Positions 11,801-23,800 of a stretch of 64,000 nt of DNA are shown piece after piece. Every line of letters starts with the position of its first letter. Positions within the stretch are counted from its first letter, which is position 1. The DNA is from Lycocorax pyrrhopterus obiensis. Its lineage: Eukaryota; Chordata; Aves; Passeriformes; Paradisaeidae. The notes under the pieces are model-generated. The model was not told the origin of the DNA and made no database searches. It was given only the letters and a program-made list of their open reading frames with translations. Location of the stretch: contig JACSVZ010000037.1 of the NCBI GenBank assembly GCA_014706295.1, positions 3,968,001 through 4,032,000 of the forward strand, written 5' to 3'. The position numbers were made by a program, and so were the translations under genes.

Positions 11801-14800
11801 TGATGCTGGCAGCCTCCAGAAAACCAAAGAGGGCAGAAATTCTGTCAGGTCAGGGTGGTTCCTGCCTCCCACTGCTGCCCTTCCTGCTGGGGGGCACAGA
11901 GACTGAGCAGGGAAGGTCTCTGATATTTGATGAATATTCATCTCCCAGATTCCTGAGGGCTTTCCTGAGAGTGCTGACACTCCTGAGCTGCTCTGACCTT
12001 CCAGCTGAGCTCCCAGGTGTATTTTCCTGTCACAGTGGCACCTGAGCAGGAGAGCTGAGCCCAGCCATCCCCACGTGTGGCTCAGACCCTCCTGCAGCAT
12101 TGTCCTCTTGCTGACAAGCAGTGGTGGGCACATCTCCAAGCTGAACACACTCCTGTGCCCCCTAGAGAAGGAGCAGGCTGGGTTATTCCTTTGTGTGAAA
12201 AAAGCAGCACTTCAGCCCTAGTTTGAACACACCTGGGAGGGGCAGAGGAGTGCAAGAATGGTTTGGTTTTATTTTACGTTGTGGTTTCTTGTCCTCTTCC
12301 CCCGGCAGCAAATGTACATTGCCTTTGTGAAGAACTCCAGGTTCACCTCTCCCAACGTGCTGCCCATGATCAACTTCATGCAGCGCACGCTGACCGAGAT
12401 GTTTGCCCTGGACATGCACGCCTCTTATCAGCACACCTTTATCTACATCCGCCAGCTGGCCATCCACCTGCGCAGCGCCATGACCGTCAGGAAGAAGGTG
12501 GGGACCTGGCCCTGGTGGGGAAGGAGTTTTTTTCCCCCTCCTCGGGGGAAATGCCTGGAGAGGAGGAGTTGCAGTCACCCCTTCAGGCTGTGGTGGTGTC
12601 TGACCCGTTGCTGGGGCTCCAGGGAGCTGTCTGTGCTAAAATTTCAGCCAGGAAGGAGAGAAAATGGAAGCTTTGGAGTGGCCTAATTGTGGCCTCCCAG
12701 GACCTGGAAGGAGCCTGTGAGAAAGTCTCTGCCTGGCTATTTCCAAGGGCTCGGAGTGGCAGGGTGAGGGGGAATGGATTCACAGTGACAGAGAGGAGGT
12801 TTGGATGGGATATTGGGAAGGAATTCTTCCCTCCGTGAGGGTGGTGAGGCCTTGGAATGGATTTCCCAGAGAAGCTGTGGCTGCCCCTGCATCCCTGGAA
12901 GTGTCCCAGGCCAGGCTGGAAGGAGCTCTGAGCAGCCTGGCATCGTGGAAGGTTTCCCTGCCCGTGGATGATCCCTTTGAACCCAAACCCTCCTGCAGGG
13001 TGGGAGTCGCTTTTCTCTCCCCACTTGCAAGAGTTTGTGCTGCACTTCCCACCTTGGACGCCCTTCTCTGCTCTGAGGCTGCTGTTTGCAGCCTCTGTTA
13101 CCGAACCCAAGGGTAAAGCAGCTCAGGAGCCACCCTGGGGTGTCGCATCTCCCCAGCAAAGTCCGTGCTGTTTAAAGGACTTAAGTGAACAAAGCAGCTC
13201 AGAGCTTTGGGGAGCAGCCCTGGTTTCAGCCACCTCCAGTCTGACCTGGGAAATCTGAGTCAGATTGCTAATCCTGGATTTAGTCCTGTTTAGCAAAACA
13301 GACCCCACAGATTATTTGTTCAGCTGCCCCCAAGCAGGGCAGGATTGGTGCCCAGCTAAATCTCCTGGCTGGGCAGACATGGGGATAAATAAGCAGAGAT
13401 AAATGAAGTCTGGGCTGCAGATCCCCTAATTGGATTGCACTGGCTCCTTACACCCTCAGTTGTGGCCCAGACAAGGAGCAAATCCACTTGATTTCACAGC
13501 TGGGGAGGGCTGTGGAACTCGAGATGGGAATGGCACCACTGAAATGCCCAAATGCAGGCACTAAGCCTGTTTAAACGGAGCAGTGGATGGTGGTGGGAGG
13601 TGATTACCAGAGCAGATTGCTCGTCTGTTCCTGTGCAGGAGAAGCTCAGAAAAGCTTTTTGGTACATCTCAGTGACCTGGGGAGAGCTGGCAGAGCTCGG
13701 CCATGCCCAGCTGTGGCTTGGCTTTAAGTCCCTGCTGCGAGGTTTGGCCCAGTGGCTGCAATTAGAGGATTCTGTCCCTGTCTCAGGACTTGTGCATCCT
13801 GCTTTTCCATGCAGAAGAGATGAGCTGGGCCTTGAAAGTCTGGGAAAACCCACAAGTGGGGGCTGAGGCACTTTGTGAGTGCTGACTCCTGTGTTTTGGA
13901 GGGGATACCTGCAGAGCTACAGAACTTTTTGGGAAGGGTTTCCTTCAGGGACCCCTGCTCTAGCTGGGCTTTTGTTTAATCTGGTGCTAAGAGCTGCTGC
14001 AGCATCTGCCCAGTCTTGGAAACAATGTCCTGGCTTGGTGTAAGCCTTGGGCCACTCTTGGCCGTGCTGCTGAGCCGGCCTGGAGTCCCTGTCACTGCTG
14101 TCACTGTGTCACTGCTGTCACTGTCCCTGGTGCAGTGGTTTTGGTGGTAACCAGCAAGACCAGAGCTGCAGGTTTGCTCTCTGCCCTGCTGCCTGTCACT
14201 TTCACCCTGCAGGTGTGAAAAATGAAGCTGTGCTGGGTGTGGTGTCTTTCCCAAAAGTGCTCCTTGCTCTGCCGGTGATCAGCTCAGCATTTCCTGTGCT
14301 TGGCCACATCCTGGTGTCTGTGTGAGGCTGGGAGCTCGTCCTTCTCAAAGCAGCCACTCTTGAGCAGCACCAGGCTGGTTTTATTCCCGTTATTTCCTTC
14401 AGGCACTGACTGGCACCCAGTGAACTTCAGTGGCAGCTCCAGTGTTGCTGTTCCTCCTGGATAAAATGAGCCTGGAGAGGAAGCACAGTGAGCACCTCTC
14501 AAATGCCACGTTTTCAAGTTTCCACCTTTATTTTTTTCCCCCTTTCCTGCAGGAGAACTTCCAGTCAGTCTATAACTGGCAGTACATCCACTGCCTGTAC
14601 TTCTGGTGTCGAGTTCTCAGCACCATCCACCCCAGTGAGGTCATGGAGCCCCTGATCTACCCCTTGACACAGGTCATTATTGGCTGCATCAAGTGAGTAG
14701 GATTCTTAATTCTTTTTGCTCTACTTCTGTTTGCAAGGTTATTTTACTGTTCTGTGATTTGGATTTAACCCTGAATGGTCTCAAAGCTGCTTCTAATTGC

Positions 14801-17800
14801 AATTTTCCAGCCCAAGATGTGCGTGAGCACCCGTTTAGGTGGTGACAAAGTTGTGGTGTGGGTTATTCTTTCCTCTTTGTGTAAGAAAAGTCTGAATAAC
14901 CTGGGCAGATTATCCTTGTAACTGCAAGGACCATGATCTGCATTGCTTCAGAAAATCCTCATCTCCAGCTCTGTAAATACATTTAGAAGCTGCATTTTTG
15001 GTGCCTGTTGGTTGGGATTTGAAGAAGTGGGACACAGTTGTTATTTTCGGGATGTCTGCTGAGAATTCCCTCCTCCCGTCAGTTTGTGCGGATGAAATGT
15101 TTGTGCTCCGAGGTGGCTGTTGATAACGGGCATTGAGGGAATTTTGGGATCTCTGGTGATCTCCCAAATCCTGTTAGCTCTGTTAACCAGATTCTCAGCT
15201 TTAAAACCCGGTCTGCAAAAACTCCCCAGTGGTGATGGAGATAAGCAGATTTAAACGATCAGATAAGAGGATGCAAACATCCCTCCTTCCATCCCCCACT
15301 GCTCCTGGGGAGCTTCAGTGGGCCTGGGGATGGATCCAGGGGGATGGATCCAGGGGGATGGATCCAGGCAGCTTCCTACCTGTCCAGGCAGATAAATCAG
15401 GGGTCTGGGGCCAAGGAGAGGGGAATGGGGTGAGTCTCAGCTTGGCATGAGCTGCAGGTACTGCCTGATGAGGCTTTGGAGGTTTGGGAACCCCACAGAT
15501 GGGTTTGGGGTGACCTCACTGTGGCCTTCCAGGACCTGAAGGAGCTACAAGAAAGATGGGGAGAGAGAGGATTTCCAAGAGATGGAGTGACAGAATGAGG
15601 GGAAATGGCTTCAAACTGAAAGAGGGTGGGTTCAGATGAGATATCAGGAAAAGATTCCTCCTCCTGAGGGTGGGGAGGCCTTGGAATGCATTTCCCAGAG
15701 AAGCTGCCCCATCCCTGGCAGTGTCCAAGGCCAGGTTGGATGGCGCTTGGAGCACCCTGGGACAGTGGAAGGTGCCCCTGCCATGGCAGGGGTGGAACTG
15801 GGTGAGCTTTAAGTCCCTCCCAACCCAAACCATTCCAGGATTCTGTGATGCCAGGGCTGGGGAAACAGAAACAGATCCCATGTGGATTCCTTCCCGAGCC
15901 AGACCAGTGTCTGGGATGTAAAGGAGGCAGGCTGGGAGATGTGGGGATGCTGTGGCTCCGTGGGACAGGGCACTGCGTGACCTCTGCAGTCCCTTCTTTC
16001 CCCTGCTCCCGGTGTGCTGTGGGATTTATCCCGGGGGATGGATGGATGGGAGCAGAGTCCCGTTCCCTGCTGTCCCCTGTGCCGGGAGGTGGCGCCTGGC
16101 TCCAGCACAAGGACAGTGACCACGTGTCCCCGTGTCCCTGGGACCTGCTCCATCCTCCCCGAGTTCCTGCTCCTGATCCCTGTGCTCATGGCTGTTTGTA
16201 GCAGCAGGAGCTCCTGTTCTGGTATCCCTTTTTCCCATAAACTTTTCCTGGCCTCGTCTGCTCAGATTTCTGCCCCGCTCCCAGCCTGAGCTGTCGCAGT
16301 GAAGCTGTTCCCTGGTGTGTGCTCAAAAGAGGAGTTGTGGTGCCCGTGGCATCCCAGCCTCTCAGCACGTGCAGGGAGGAAGGCAGGGACAGCCTGGGTG
16401 TCCCTGAGCTGAGCTGGAGCAGAGGCTGATGCTGAGAGGAGTTTTCTCTGTGCTCTCTGGTCACCAGGGCTGTGACAGGGTGAGCGGTACCAAGTCAAAC
16501 CAAGCCTTGGTGCTGTTCCCAACCCCACAGCCTGGGAAAAGAACAGGAGCCATTCCAAGGGCACTGGGGACTCTGCTCTGAGGTGAAAGGAGTCCCTTTG
16601 GAGGGGCTGGGTGGTGGGAGCTCCCTTGGCAGAGCTGCTCCCAGCCGTGTTTGGCATTCCCAGTGCGTCCAGCCCCAGGATGCGGAGCAGGCTGTGGCAT
16701 GGCCACGCACTCTGAAATGAATGGCCTTGGTTTACAGTAAATCCATACACTTAACAGCTTTATTCCTCGATCAATTAATTCCTGAGAATGGCTTTCGTCA
16801 TCTCCAGAGGTGCCAGGGCAGGGGTGCAAAGTAGATTTATTTCTGTAATGGATCCAGTGATAATTATTTCACTATTTGGAGGGGGGATGCAGCTGATTTA
16901 TGGTGCCTGGTCAAACATTTTTATTTTGTGGGCTCTCCTGGATTGCTCAGCAAGTCCTTTGGGGAGGGAGGGGTTCATTTATCAGCTTGGGTCTGTCATC
17001 TGTGAGCTGTGGTTTAAAAACATAAAATTTTTTATGCTGGAGGCTTCCATGACTTCAAGTACAGGTCACTGAGTGAGGGGCTTGAGAGTGGGACAGAAAT
17101 GAGGTCTGGGAGGTTTGAGGGGTTGCTCTCCATTCTCCCTCTGCTCCTGGGGGGAGCTGATCCTGCTCAGTCCCAGCCTGGCAGGGAGTTGGCATCAGTG
17201 ACAAACCTCAGCTGCACAGCTCTGGGAGCCCTTTCTCCCCGCAGAGCTGGAGAGCTGAGCTGCAGCAGGAGGAATTTGTGTGTCAGTGTTACGGATTTAA
17301 CATAGTGGGAATTTTATTTCCAGCTGTGGGGTGGCTGCAGCAGCTGTGCAGATTTCTTCAGCAGAACAGGAAATGCTCTCCTGTGTCACTGAAGGCTGCA
17401 GGTGCAGTTCCTGTATAAACCTGGCCGAATATCATTTATTTTTGTTTATTTTTCTTGCCCAGGCTGGTGCCAACGACTCGGTTCTACCCCCTGCGCATGC
17501 ACTGCATCCGTGCCCTCACCCTGCTGGCCGAGAGCACCAGGACCTTCATCCCAGTGCTGCCGTTCATCCTCGAGGTTGGTTGGTCCCTGCTGGCACCTTC
17601 TCCCTGATGAACACCCTCACTCCACCACCAGCAGCTCCCGAGAGTTCCCGCTTTGCTCACTCCCTAAAATCTCTGGCAAACAGCACCAGGCTTGGTGAGA
17701 AAACAGGGTTCAGCTGTTACTGGGCTGTGAGTTGTACCCGAGCCCTGCTGGGTGCAGAAATGCATCCCCAGGGGGTTGAACTGGTGCAGCTGGAGTAGGC

Positions 17801-20800
17801 AGAGGGGTTGCCAGAGAGATTCAGAGCCTCGGCCTGTTGCAGGAATTCCCCAAGCTCGATCCTGCTGATGTGGTCATCTCTTGGTGAAGGCAGAGTTGTT
17901 CCTGACTGCGGACAACAGGAAATGGAAGAGAAAAAAAAACCCTTTAAGAATTAAAAAAGAATAGTTAGGAAGGTATCTGTGAGGAATTGAGCTTGGCATG
18001 AGGCTGGCCACTGAGGAGAAGGGACACACACCGCTGTGATAAGTGCCTGACTCAGCCAGGCTCGCTCCTGATCAAGCTCTGTTGAAGCAAAGGCTTTTGT
18101 GGTTTGGGTTGCTGTAAAGGTTCCTTGCAGACCACATCCTCAGCCTATGGAATGTTTATGAACCTCCTGGTCCCTGGCCTGGGTGGCTTTGCCGTTTCTC
18201 TGCCTCCTTCCTCTTGCTGCTGCGTGTTTGAAATCCTGCCAGCCGGATTTTGGGACAGAGGCATCTCCCCTCTGGGGTCGTGGTGCTCGGGTGGGGGGGG
18301 AGGATTCTTTTTGCTTTTTAGAGCTGTCAGAGAGAAAACTCAGAGCCTTCCCCCCTGTTTGCATTCTGGCCCTGGCACCTTGTCCCTAATGTGAGTGTCA
18401 GGCCCCAGCCAGGTGTTCCCACTCAGCACCCTGGTTGGCCTCACGTGTTCCCACCCTGCAACTGGATCTCCCTCCATTGTTCCCACCCTGCCCCCTGATT
18501 GCCCTCCATTGTTGTCACTCTGCCCCCTGATTGCCCTCAGGTGTGGCCATTGTTCTCCCCAATTGCCCTCAGGTGTTCCCATTGTTCTCCCCAATTGCCC
18601 TCAGGTGTTCCCATTGTTCTCCCCAGTTGCCCTCAGGTGTGGCCATTGTTCCCCCTGATTGCCCTCAGGTGTTCCCACTGTTCCCCCAATTGCCCTCAGG
18701 TGTGGCCGTTGTTCTCCCCAGTTGCCCTCAGGTGTTCCCATTGTTCCCCCTGATTGCCCTCAGGTGTTCCCATTGTTCTCCCCAGTTGCCCTCAGGTGTG
18801 GCCATTGTTCTCCCCAATTGCCCTCAGGTGTTCCCACTGTTCCCCCAATTGCCCTCAGGTGTTCCCATTGTTCTCCCGATTGTCCTCAGCTGCTCCCACC
18901 CAGCACCTTGAGCTCCCTCAGGTGTTCCCACCAAAATCCGTCCAAGCTGTCCTGGACTGGAATGATCCGAACAGGGTGTTGGTACCGAACAGGGTGTTGG
19001 TACCGAACAGGGTGTTGGTACGGAGCAGGGCTGTTGGTACCGGGCAGGGTGTTGGTACCGAGCGGGGTTGTTGGTACTGAGCAGGGTTGTTGGCACCATG
19101 CAGGGTTATTGGTACCAGGCAGAGTGTTGGTACCGGGCAGGGCTGTTGGTACCGAGCAGGGTGTTGGTACCGGGCAGGGCTGTTGGTACCGGGCAGGGTT
19201 GTTGGTACCGGGCAGGGCTGTTGGTACCGGGCAGGGTTGTTGGTACCGAGCGGGGTTGTTGGTACCGGGCAGGGTTGTTGGTACCGAGCGGGGTTGTTGG
19301 TACCGGGCAGGGTTATTGGTACCGGGCAGAGTGTTGGTACCGGGCAGGGTTGTTGGTACCGGGCAGGGTTGTTGGTACCGAGCGGGGTTTTTGGTACCGG
19401 GCAGGGTGTTGGTACCGGGCAGGGTTGTTGGCACCGAGCGGGGTTGTTGGTACCGGGCAGGGCTGTTGGTACCGAGCAGGGTGTTGGTACCGAGCGGGGC
19501 TGTTGGTACCGGGCAGGGTTGTTGGTACCGAGCAGGGCTGTTGGTACCGGGCAGGGCTGTTGGTACCGAGCGGGGTTGTTGGTACCGGGCAGGGTTATTG
19601 GTACCGGGCAGAGTGTTGGTACCGGGCAGGGTTGTTGGTACCGGGCAGGGTTGTTGGTACCGAGCGGGGTTTTTGGTACCGGGCAGGGCTGTTGGTACCG
19701 GGCAGGGTTGTTGGCACCGAGCGGGGTTGTTGGTACCGGGCAGGGCTGTTGGTACCGGGCAGGGTGTTGGTACCGAGCGGGGTTGTTGGTACCGGGCAGG
19801 GTTGTTGGTACCGAGCAGGGTGTTGGTACCGAGCGGGGTGTTGGCACTGAGCAGGGTGTTGGTACCGGGCAGGGTGTTGGTACCGAGCGGGGCTGTTGGC
19901 ACCGAGCAGGGTGTTGGTACCGAGCAGGGTGTTGGCACTGAGCAGGGTGTTGGTACCGAGCGGGGTGTTGGCACCGAGCAGGGTGTTGGTACCGGGCAGG
20001 GTGTTGGTACCGAGCGGGGTTGTTGGCACTGAGCAGGGTGTTGGTACTGGGCAGGCCGTGATCTGGGGCTGGAAGGTGGAATGAAGGGGCCCAGTACGGG
20101 GTGTGCTCCGTTTGATAGGAAGGGGAAAAGCTGCTCTTTTCCAGCTGGATCCAAGGGCAGTGAAGGAGCAGCTGTGGAGTTTGTGACCCTGTTCTGTGCA
20201 GGTTTTGGAGAGGGCTCTGCAGGGCCTGGAGTGTGGGTTCCGTGGAGCTGCCGGTGGAAGGAGAGACTGTAACTCTGCATTTCCCTTCTGCACCAAGCAA
20301 ACCCAGCCCTGGCTGCCTCTTGGCTCGGCCCCGTGGCTGCTGCTGGTTCAGGAGACACAGATTGAGTGTCTGTGCATTCCCAGAGGCACAGGAATTCCCC
20401 AGATGCCATGGGAAGGGAGAGCTGGCTGCCTGATGCATCCTGACAGGGGCTGCTGCCCGCCAGCATCCAGCCCTGCCTCCTCTCTCACTCTGCTCCCCAG
20501 CATGGAGCAAGAGCAGCAGCTTGCACAGCTCCACCTTGGACGGGAAGAGGTGGCTTGGGAGGGAGTGCAAAGCAGGCAGGGGATTATTTTTGTCGTGCTG
20601 CTCTCCTTGAAGAGTCTGTGAGATCCCAGCCTTCCTTTCCTTCCTTCCTTTCCTCCCTGCAGTTACTGTGACAGTGGCCAGCAGGGACGTCGGTGGCTCG
20701 GCTGCTGGCAGCCAGCTGTGGGTGGCCACGGGGGGAAGCTCGCCCCAGGCAGGCTGTGCGTGCCAGTTTAACCCTGGCTGCCCCAGCTCAGTGTCCTGCA

Positions 20801-23800
20801 GCACATGGAAAGTGAATACAGCAGGTCCCACTTCAACACTAGGGAAAAAAAAACCACACAGAAACAAGAAATCCAAGAAATTCCCCAACAACATGATGTG
20901 GGGAGGCTGGAACAGGTTGCCTGGATAAATAATGGAGGGTCAGTCCCCAGAGACACTCAGAATATTCCAGTGGACAGGATGAGGTACCTGCTGGAGGTGA
21001 CTTGCAGGGGTCCCTTCCAACCCCAGCTTCTGCAGAAAGTTGGGCAGCTCGGCTGAACTGGGCAGTAAAATTGGACTTTGTTGGAGCAGTTTAATGAGAT
21101 TTCCTCAGCCCTGCCCTCAGTGAGGATGGGAGGGAGTGACAGAGGTGGGGGAAGCTGCAGGCTGGCCCAGCAATGAGCCTGGCCCTGCTGGGAGCGGCTG
21201 TGGGGCTGCCAGCCTGGGGTCAAAGCAGATGCCAGGGGCTTTTCCCAGAGCCTGAGGGCAGGAAAAGGGGGAATGGATGGGGTGATGCAGTGGGAGTGCT
21301 GTGGTGCAGAGCTGGTTTGCACTCTGGCAGCGGGAACCGTGTATCCCAGCTCCCTTCCCGCTCCCCACGTGGAAATTGGGAGCTTGGGAGTGCCAAAAAT
21401 CCCTCTCCTTCCTGCCTTTGCTGCCCTGTCCTTCCCTCTGTCTGCCAGTGGTTTTCCCTTCAGCCACATTGTTGGCTTGTGACGCTCTGTGGCCCTCAGG
21501 TCCCTCATTATCCCCTTCCCACCCTGCCCCAGGATTCCTAGACTCCAGTCACGCTCTCCCTCAGCCTGGCTGCCAGCCCTTAGATGGGAACCACACTTCC
21601 TGCCCTTCCCAAAGGCCTGCCCAGCTCCCTGCCACCTCCTGGGCCGCTTCCAAAGCCTCTGGCTGCGCTTCCCTGCCTGCCTGGAGGCGTGGGAGGATCG
21701 CAGGGAGCCCCGACGCCTTTAATGTGTCTGACCTGGGGGATCAATAGCTCTGTTTGGGCCAGAGAAATAACTGTGCATAACGAGGTTTATGGCATCGATT
21801 CCCCAGGCAAGGGCTCTTTGTTTGCACAAGCCCCCACGCTTGTCCCTCCATTCCAGATAACCTGGATTGACAAATAAAATGTCAGAAATCAATAACAGTC
21901 TCCGTGCTCCTGTGGCCTGGGGGCACTGCCGTGACCCCAGCAGCCTCCCCCTCCTGCTCCCCTCGGCCCGGAGCAGCCCCTGCGCTGCATCCCCACCTTG
22001 CCGGGCTGCTGGGGGCTGCTGACGGATGTGCTGCTGCTGCACAGAGGGGAGAGAAATTATTTCCTGCTCAGGAGGGCAATTTCAGGGTGTTTGGGCACAG
22101 GCAGAGAAGAGCTGGGGCTGCTCTTGAGGTGCTCCAGGGTGTGGGGGGGCAGGACACGCTCCTCACCCCCCTGTGGGTGTATCAGATGTGCAGATGTTAC
22201 CATCTGGTGGCTCGTTTTTTGTTTAAATGAGCTCCTACTGCCACTGAAGCAGTTGCTGAAGGTTGCTTTGTGCTGTGATCACCGTTACACTCATTTTTCT
22301 TTCTCTTCCAGGTTTTCCAACAAGTGGATTTCAACAAGAAGCCAGGCCGGATGAGTTCCAAGCCCATCAACTTTGCCGTGATCCTGAAGCTCTCCAATGC
22401 CAACCTGCAGGAAAAGGCCTTCAGAGTAAGTGGGACCTCAGCCTCCAGCAGGGCCTGGGTTCCCTGTGACCAGCAGAGCACAAGGAATGTGCTCCATGTC
22501 CTGTCCCCAAAGGCTGGAGACGCCTTTCCCAGCCTGGGAAATCCACGGGGTTTAGTTGCTATAGGAAATCTGTCGGGTTCAGGTTGTATCCAGCCTCTTG
22601 ATTTGTGTTTCTCCTGCTCAGGATGGACTCATTGACCAGCTCTATGACCTGATGCTGGAGTATCTCCATGGCCAAGCCCACAGCATTGGCTTCCCAGAGC
22701 TGGTTCTCCCCACTGTCATCCAGGTAAGGGGCAGACACTTCTGGTGGTGCCATGAGCATGCACAGAGTGGGATAAAGTCATTTAAACTAACAGTGAGCTC
22801 AGGGTGGCCTCAAAATGAGGGGAGAGCCATTTACCTTTTCTTCATTTTAATTTTTATTTGTGTTTTGGGGAGTTGTTGGGGGAGGAACAGAGGCATGGCA
22901 TCTAATTAGGAGGCTGGAGGTAGGGGAGAGTGGCTCTGGAGTTTGCCACTGCTGGGAGCCAGAGTGGAGCAGAGGCTGCAGAACTGCTCTGGGATGGGGT
23001 TGGGATGGTGAGCTCAGGTGAGTTCTTGGCTGTTCGGAGCTGTCCCAATTGCTGCGGGGTCTCGGAGCAGAACCTGTGCTCTGAGCCCCAGCTTTTCCTT
23101 GTCCTTGGCCTCCCGAGGTGCTCTCCACAAGATGGCAATCTTCCCTCCCAGTCCTACCTCCCCAGTCTTCCCACTCTTCCCTCCCTTCTCAGGCTCCTTC
23201 TCCCCAGCTCCCTGCACACAAGCCAGTGCAGTTCCTGTGTCCATCCCTCCTTCCTGGCTGTGCCCATTCCCTGGCGAGCCTGGGCAGTGCCCCACCACCC
23301 TCTGGGGGAAGAACCTTTCCTGATCTCCACCCTGACCCTCCCTGGCCCAGCTCCAGCCGTTCCCTGGGTCCGTCCTGGTGACAGGAGCAGAGACTGGAGC
23401 TGCCCCTCGGGAGGAGCTGCAGACAGCTCTGCTCAGTGTAAAAGTGCTGGAATGTGTTCCCGCATTCCCAGCCCTCTGTGTTTAACTCAGGAGTGGCTGC
23501 CGTCACATCCTCCGTGGGGACACGAACCTCTGCTTGTCCTGCTGGGTGTCACGAGCCCCTGCACACCTTGGGAAGCCTCTGGCTGCTGGGGGAGCGTTGG
23601 CCGTGCCCCGCAGGCTGTTTGGGAAGCAGAGCTCCGTGCCCCTGCTGGCGCTGGCGTCTGCCGGGGCTGGCATCTGCCAGGCACACGGCTCTTGGCTGTG
23701 CCCCCAGCCTGGCACGGGGGCTGCCTTGGCTGACAGAGCTGACAGCCCCTGTGTGTGCAGGCAGAGCAGCTCCTGGTGCTGTGCCTGTCCCTGCTCCCCG

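Larger units (their letters stand above)
10576..14552. other. NOC2L introns 8-10 (spaces between exons 8 and 11)
   Basis: Introns 10576-11589, 11704-12308 and 12498-14552. Only the CR1 tail at 12675-12990 is recognisable. Open frames on either strand lack family resemblance. Confidence 0.6.
14693..17462. other. NOC2L intron 11
   Basis: 2.77 kb with a GGGGGATGGATCCA repeat, a CR1 3' end and an AT-rich candidate element (16725-17060); no other gene. Confidence 0.6.
17575..22311. other. NOC2L intron 12, longest intron of the gene
   Basis: 4.74 kb carrying minisatellites A and B back to back, a degenerate CR1 and an AT-rich candidate element (21715-21905). Confidence 0.65.

Noticed and set aside
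18659..20032. 457-codon plus-strand open frame
   Set aside because: It lies wholly in the two minisatellites within NOC2L intron 12; openness follows from stop-free repeat units.
18918..20894. 658-codon minus-strand open frame
   Set aside because: Same cause: the complement of minisatellite B plus ordinary intron; no protein-family resemblance.
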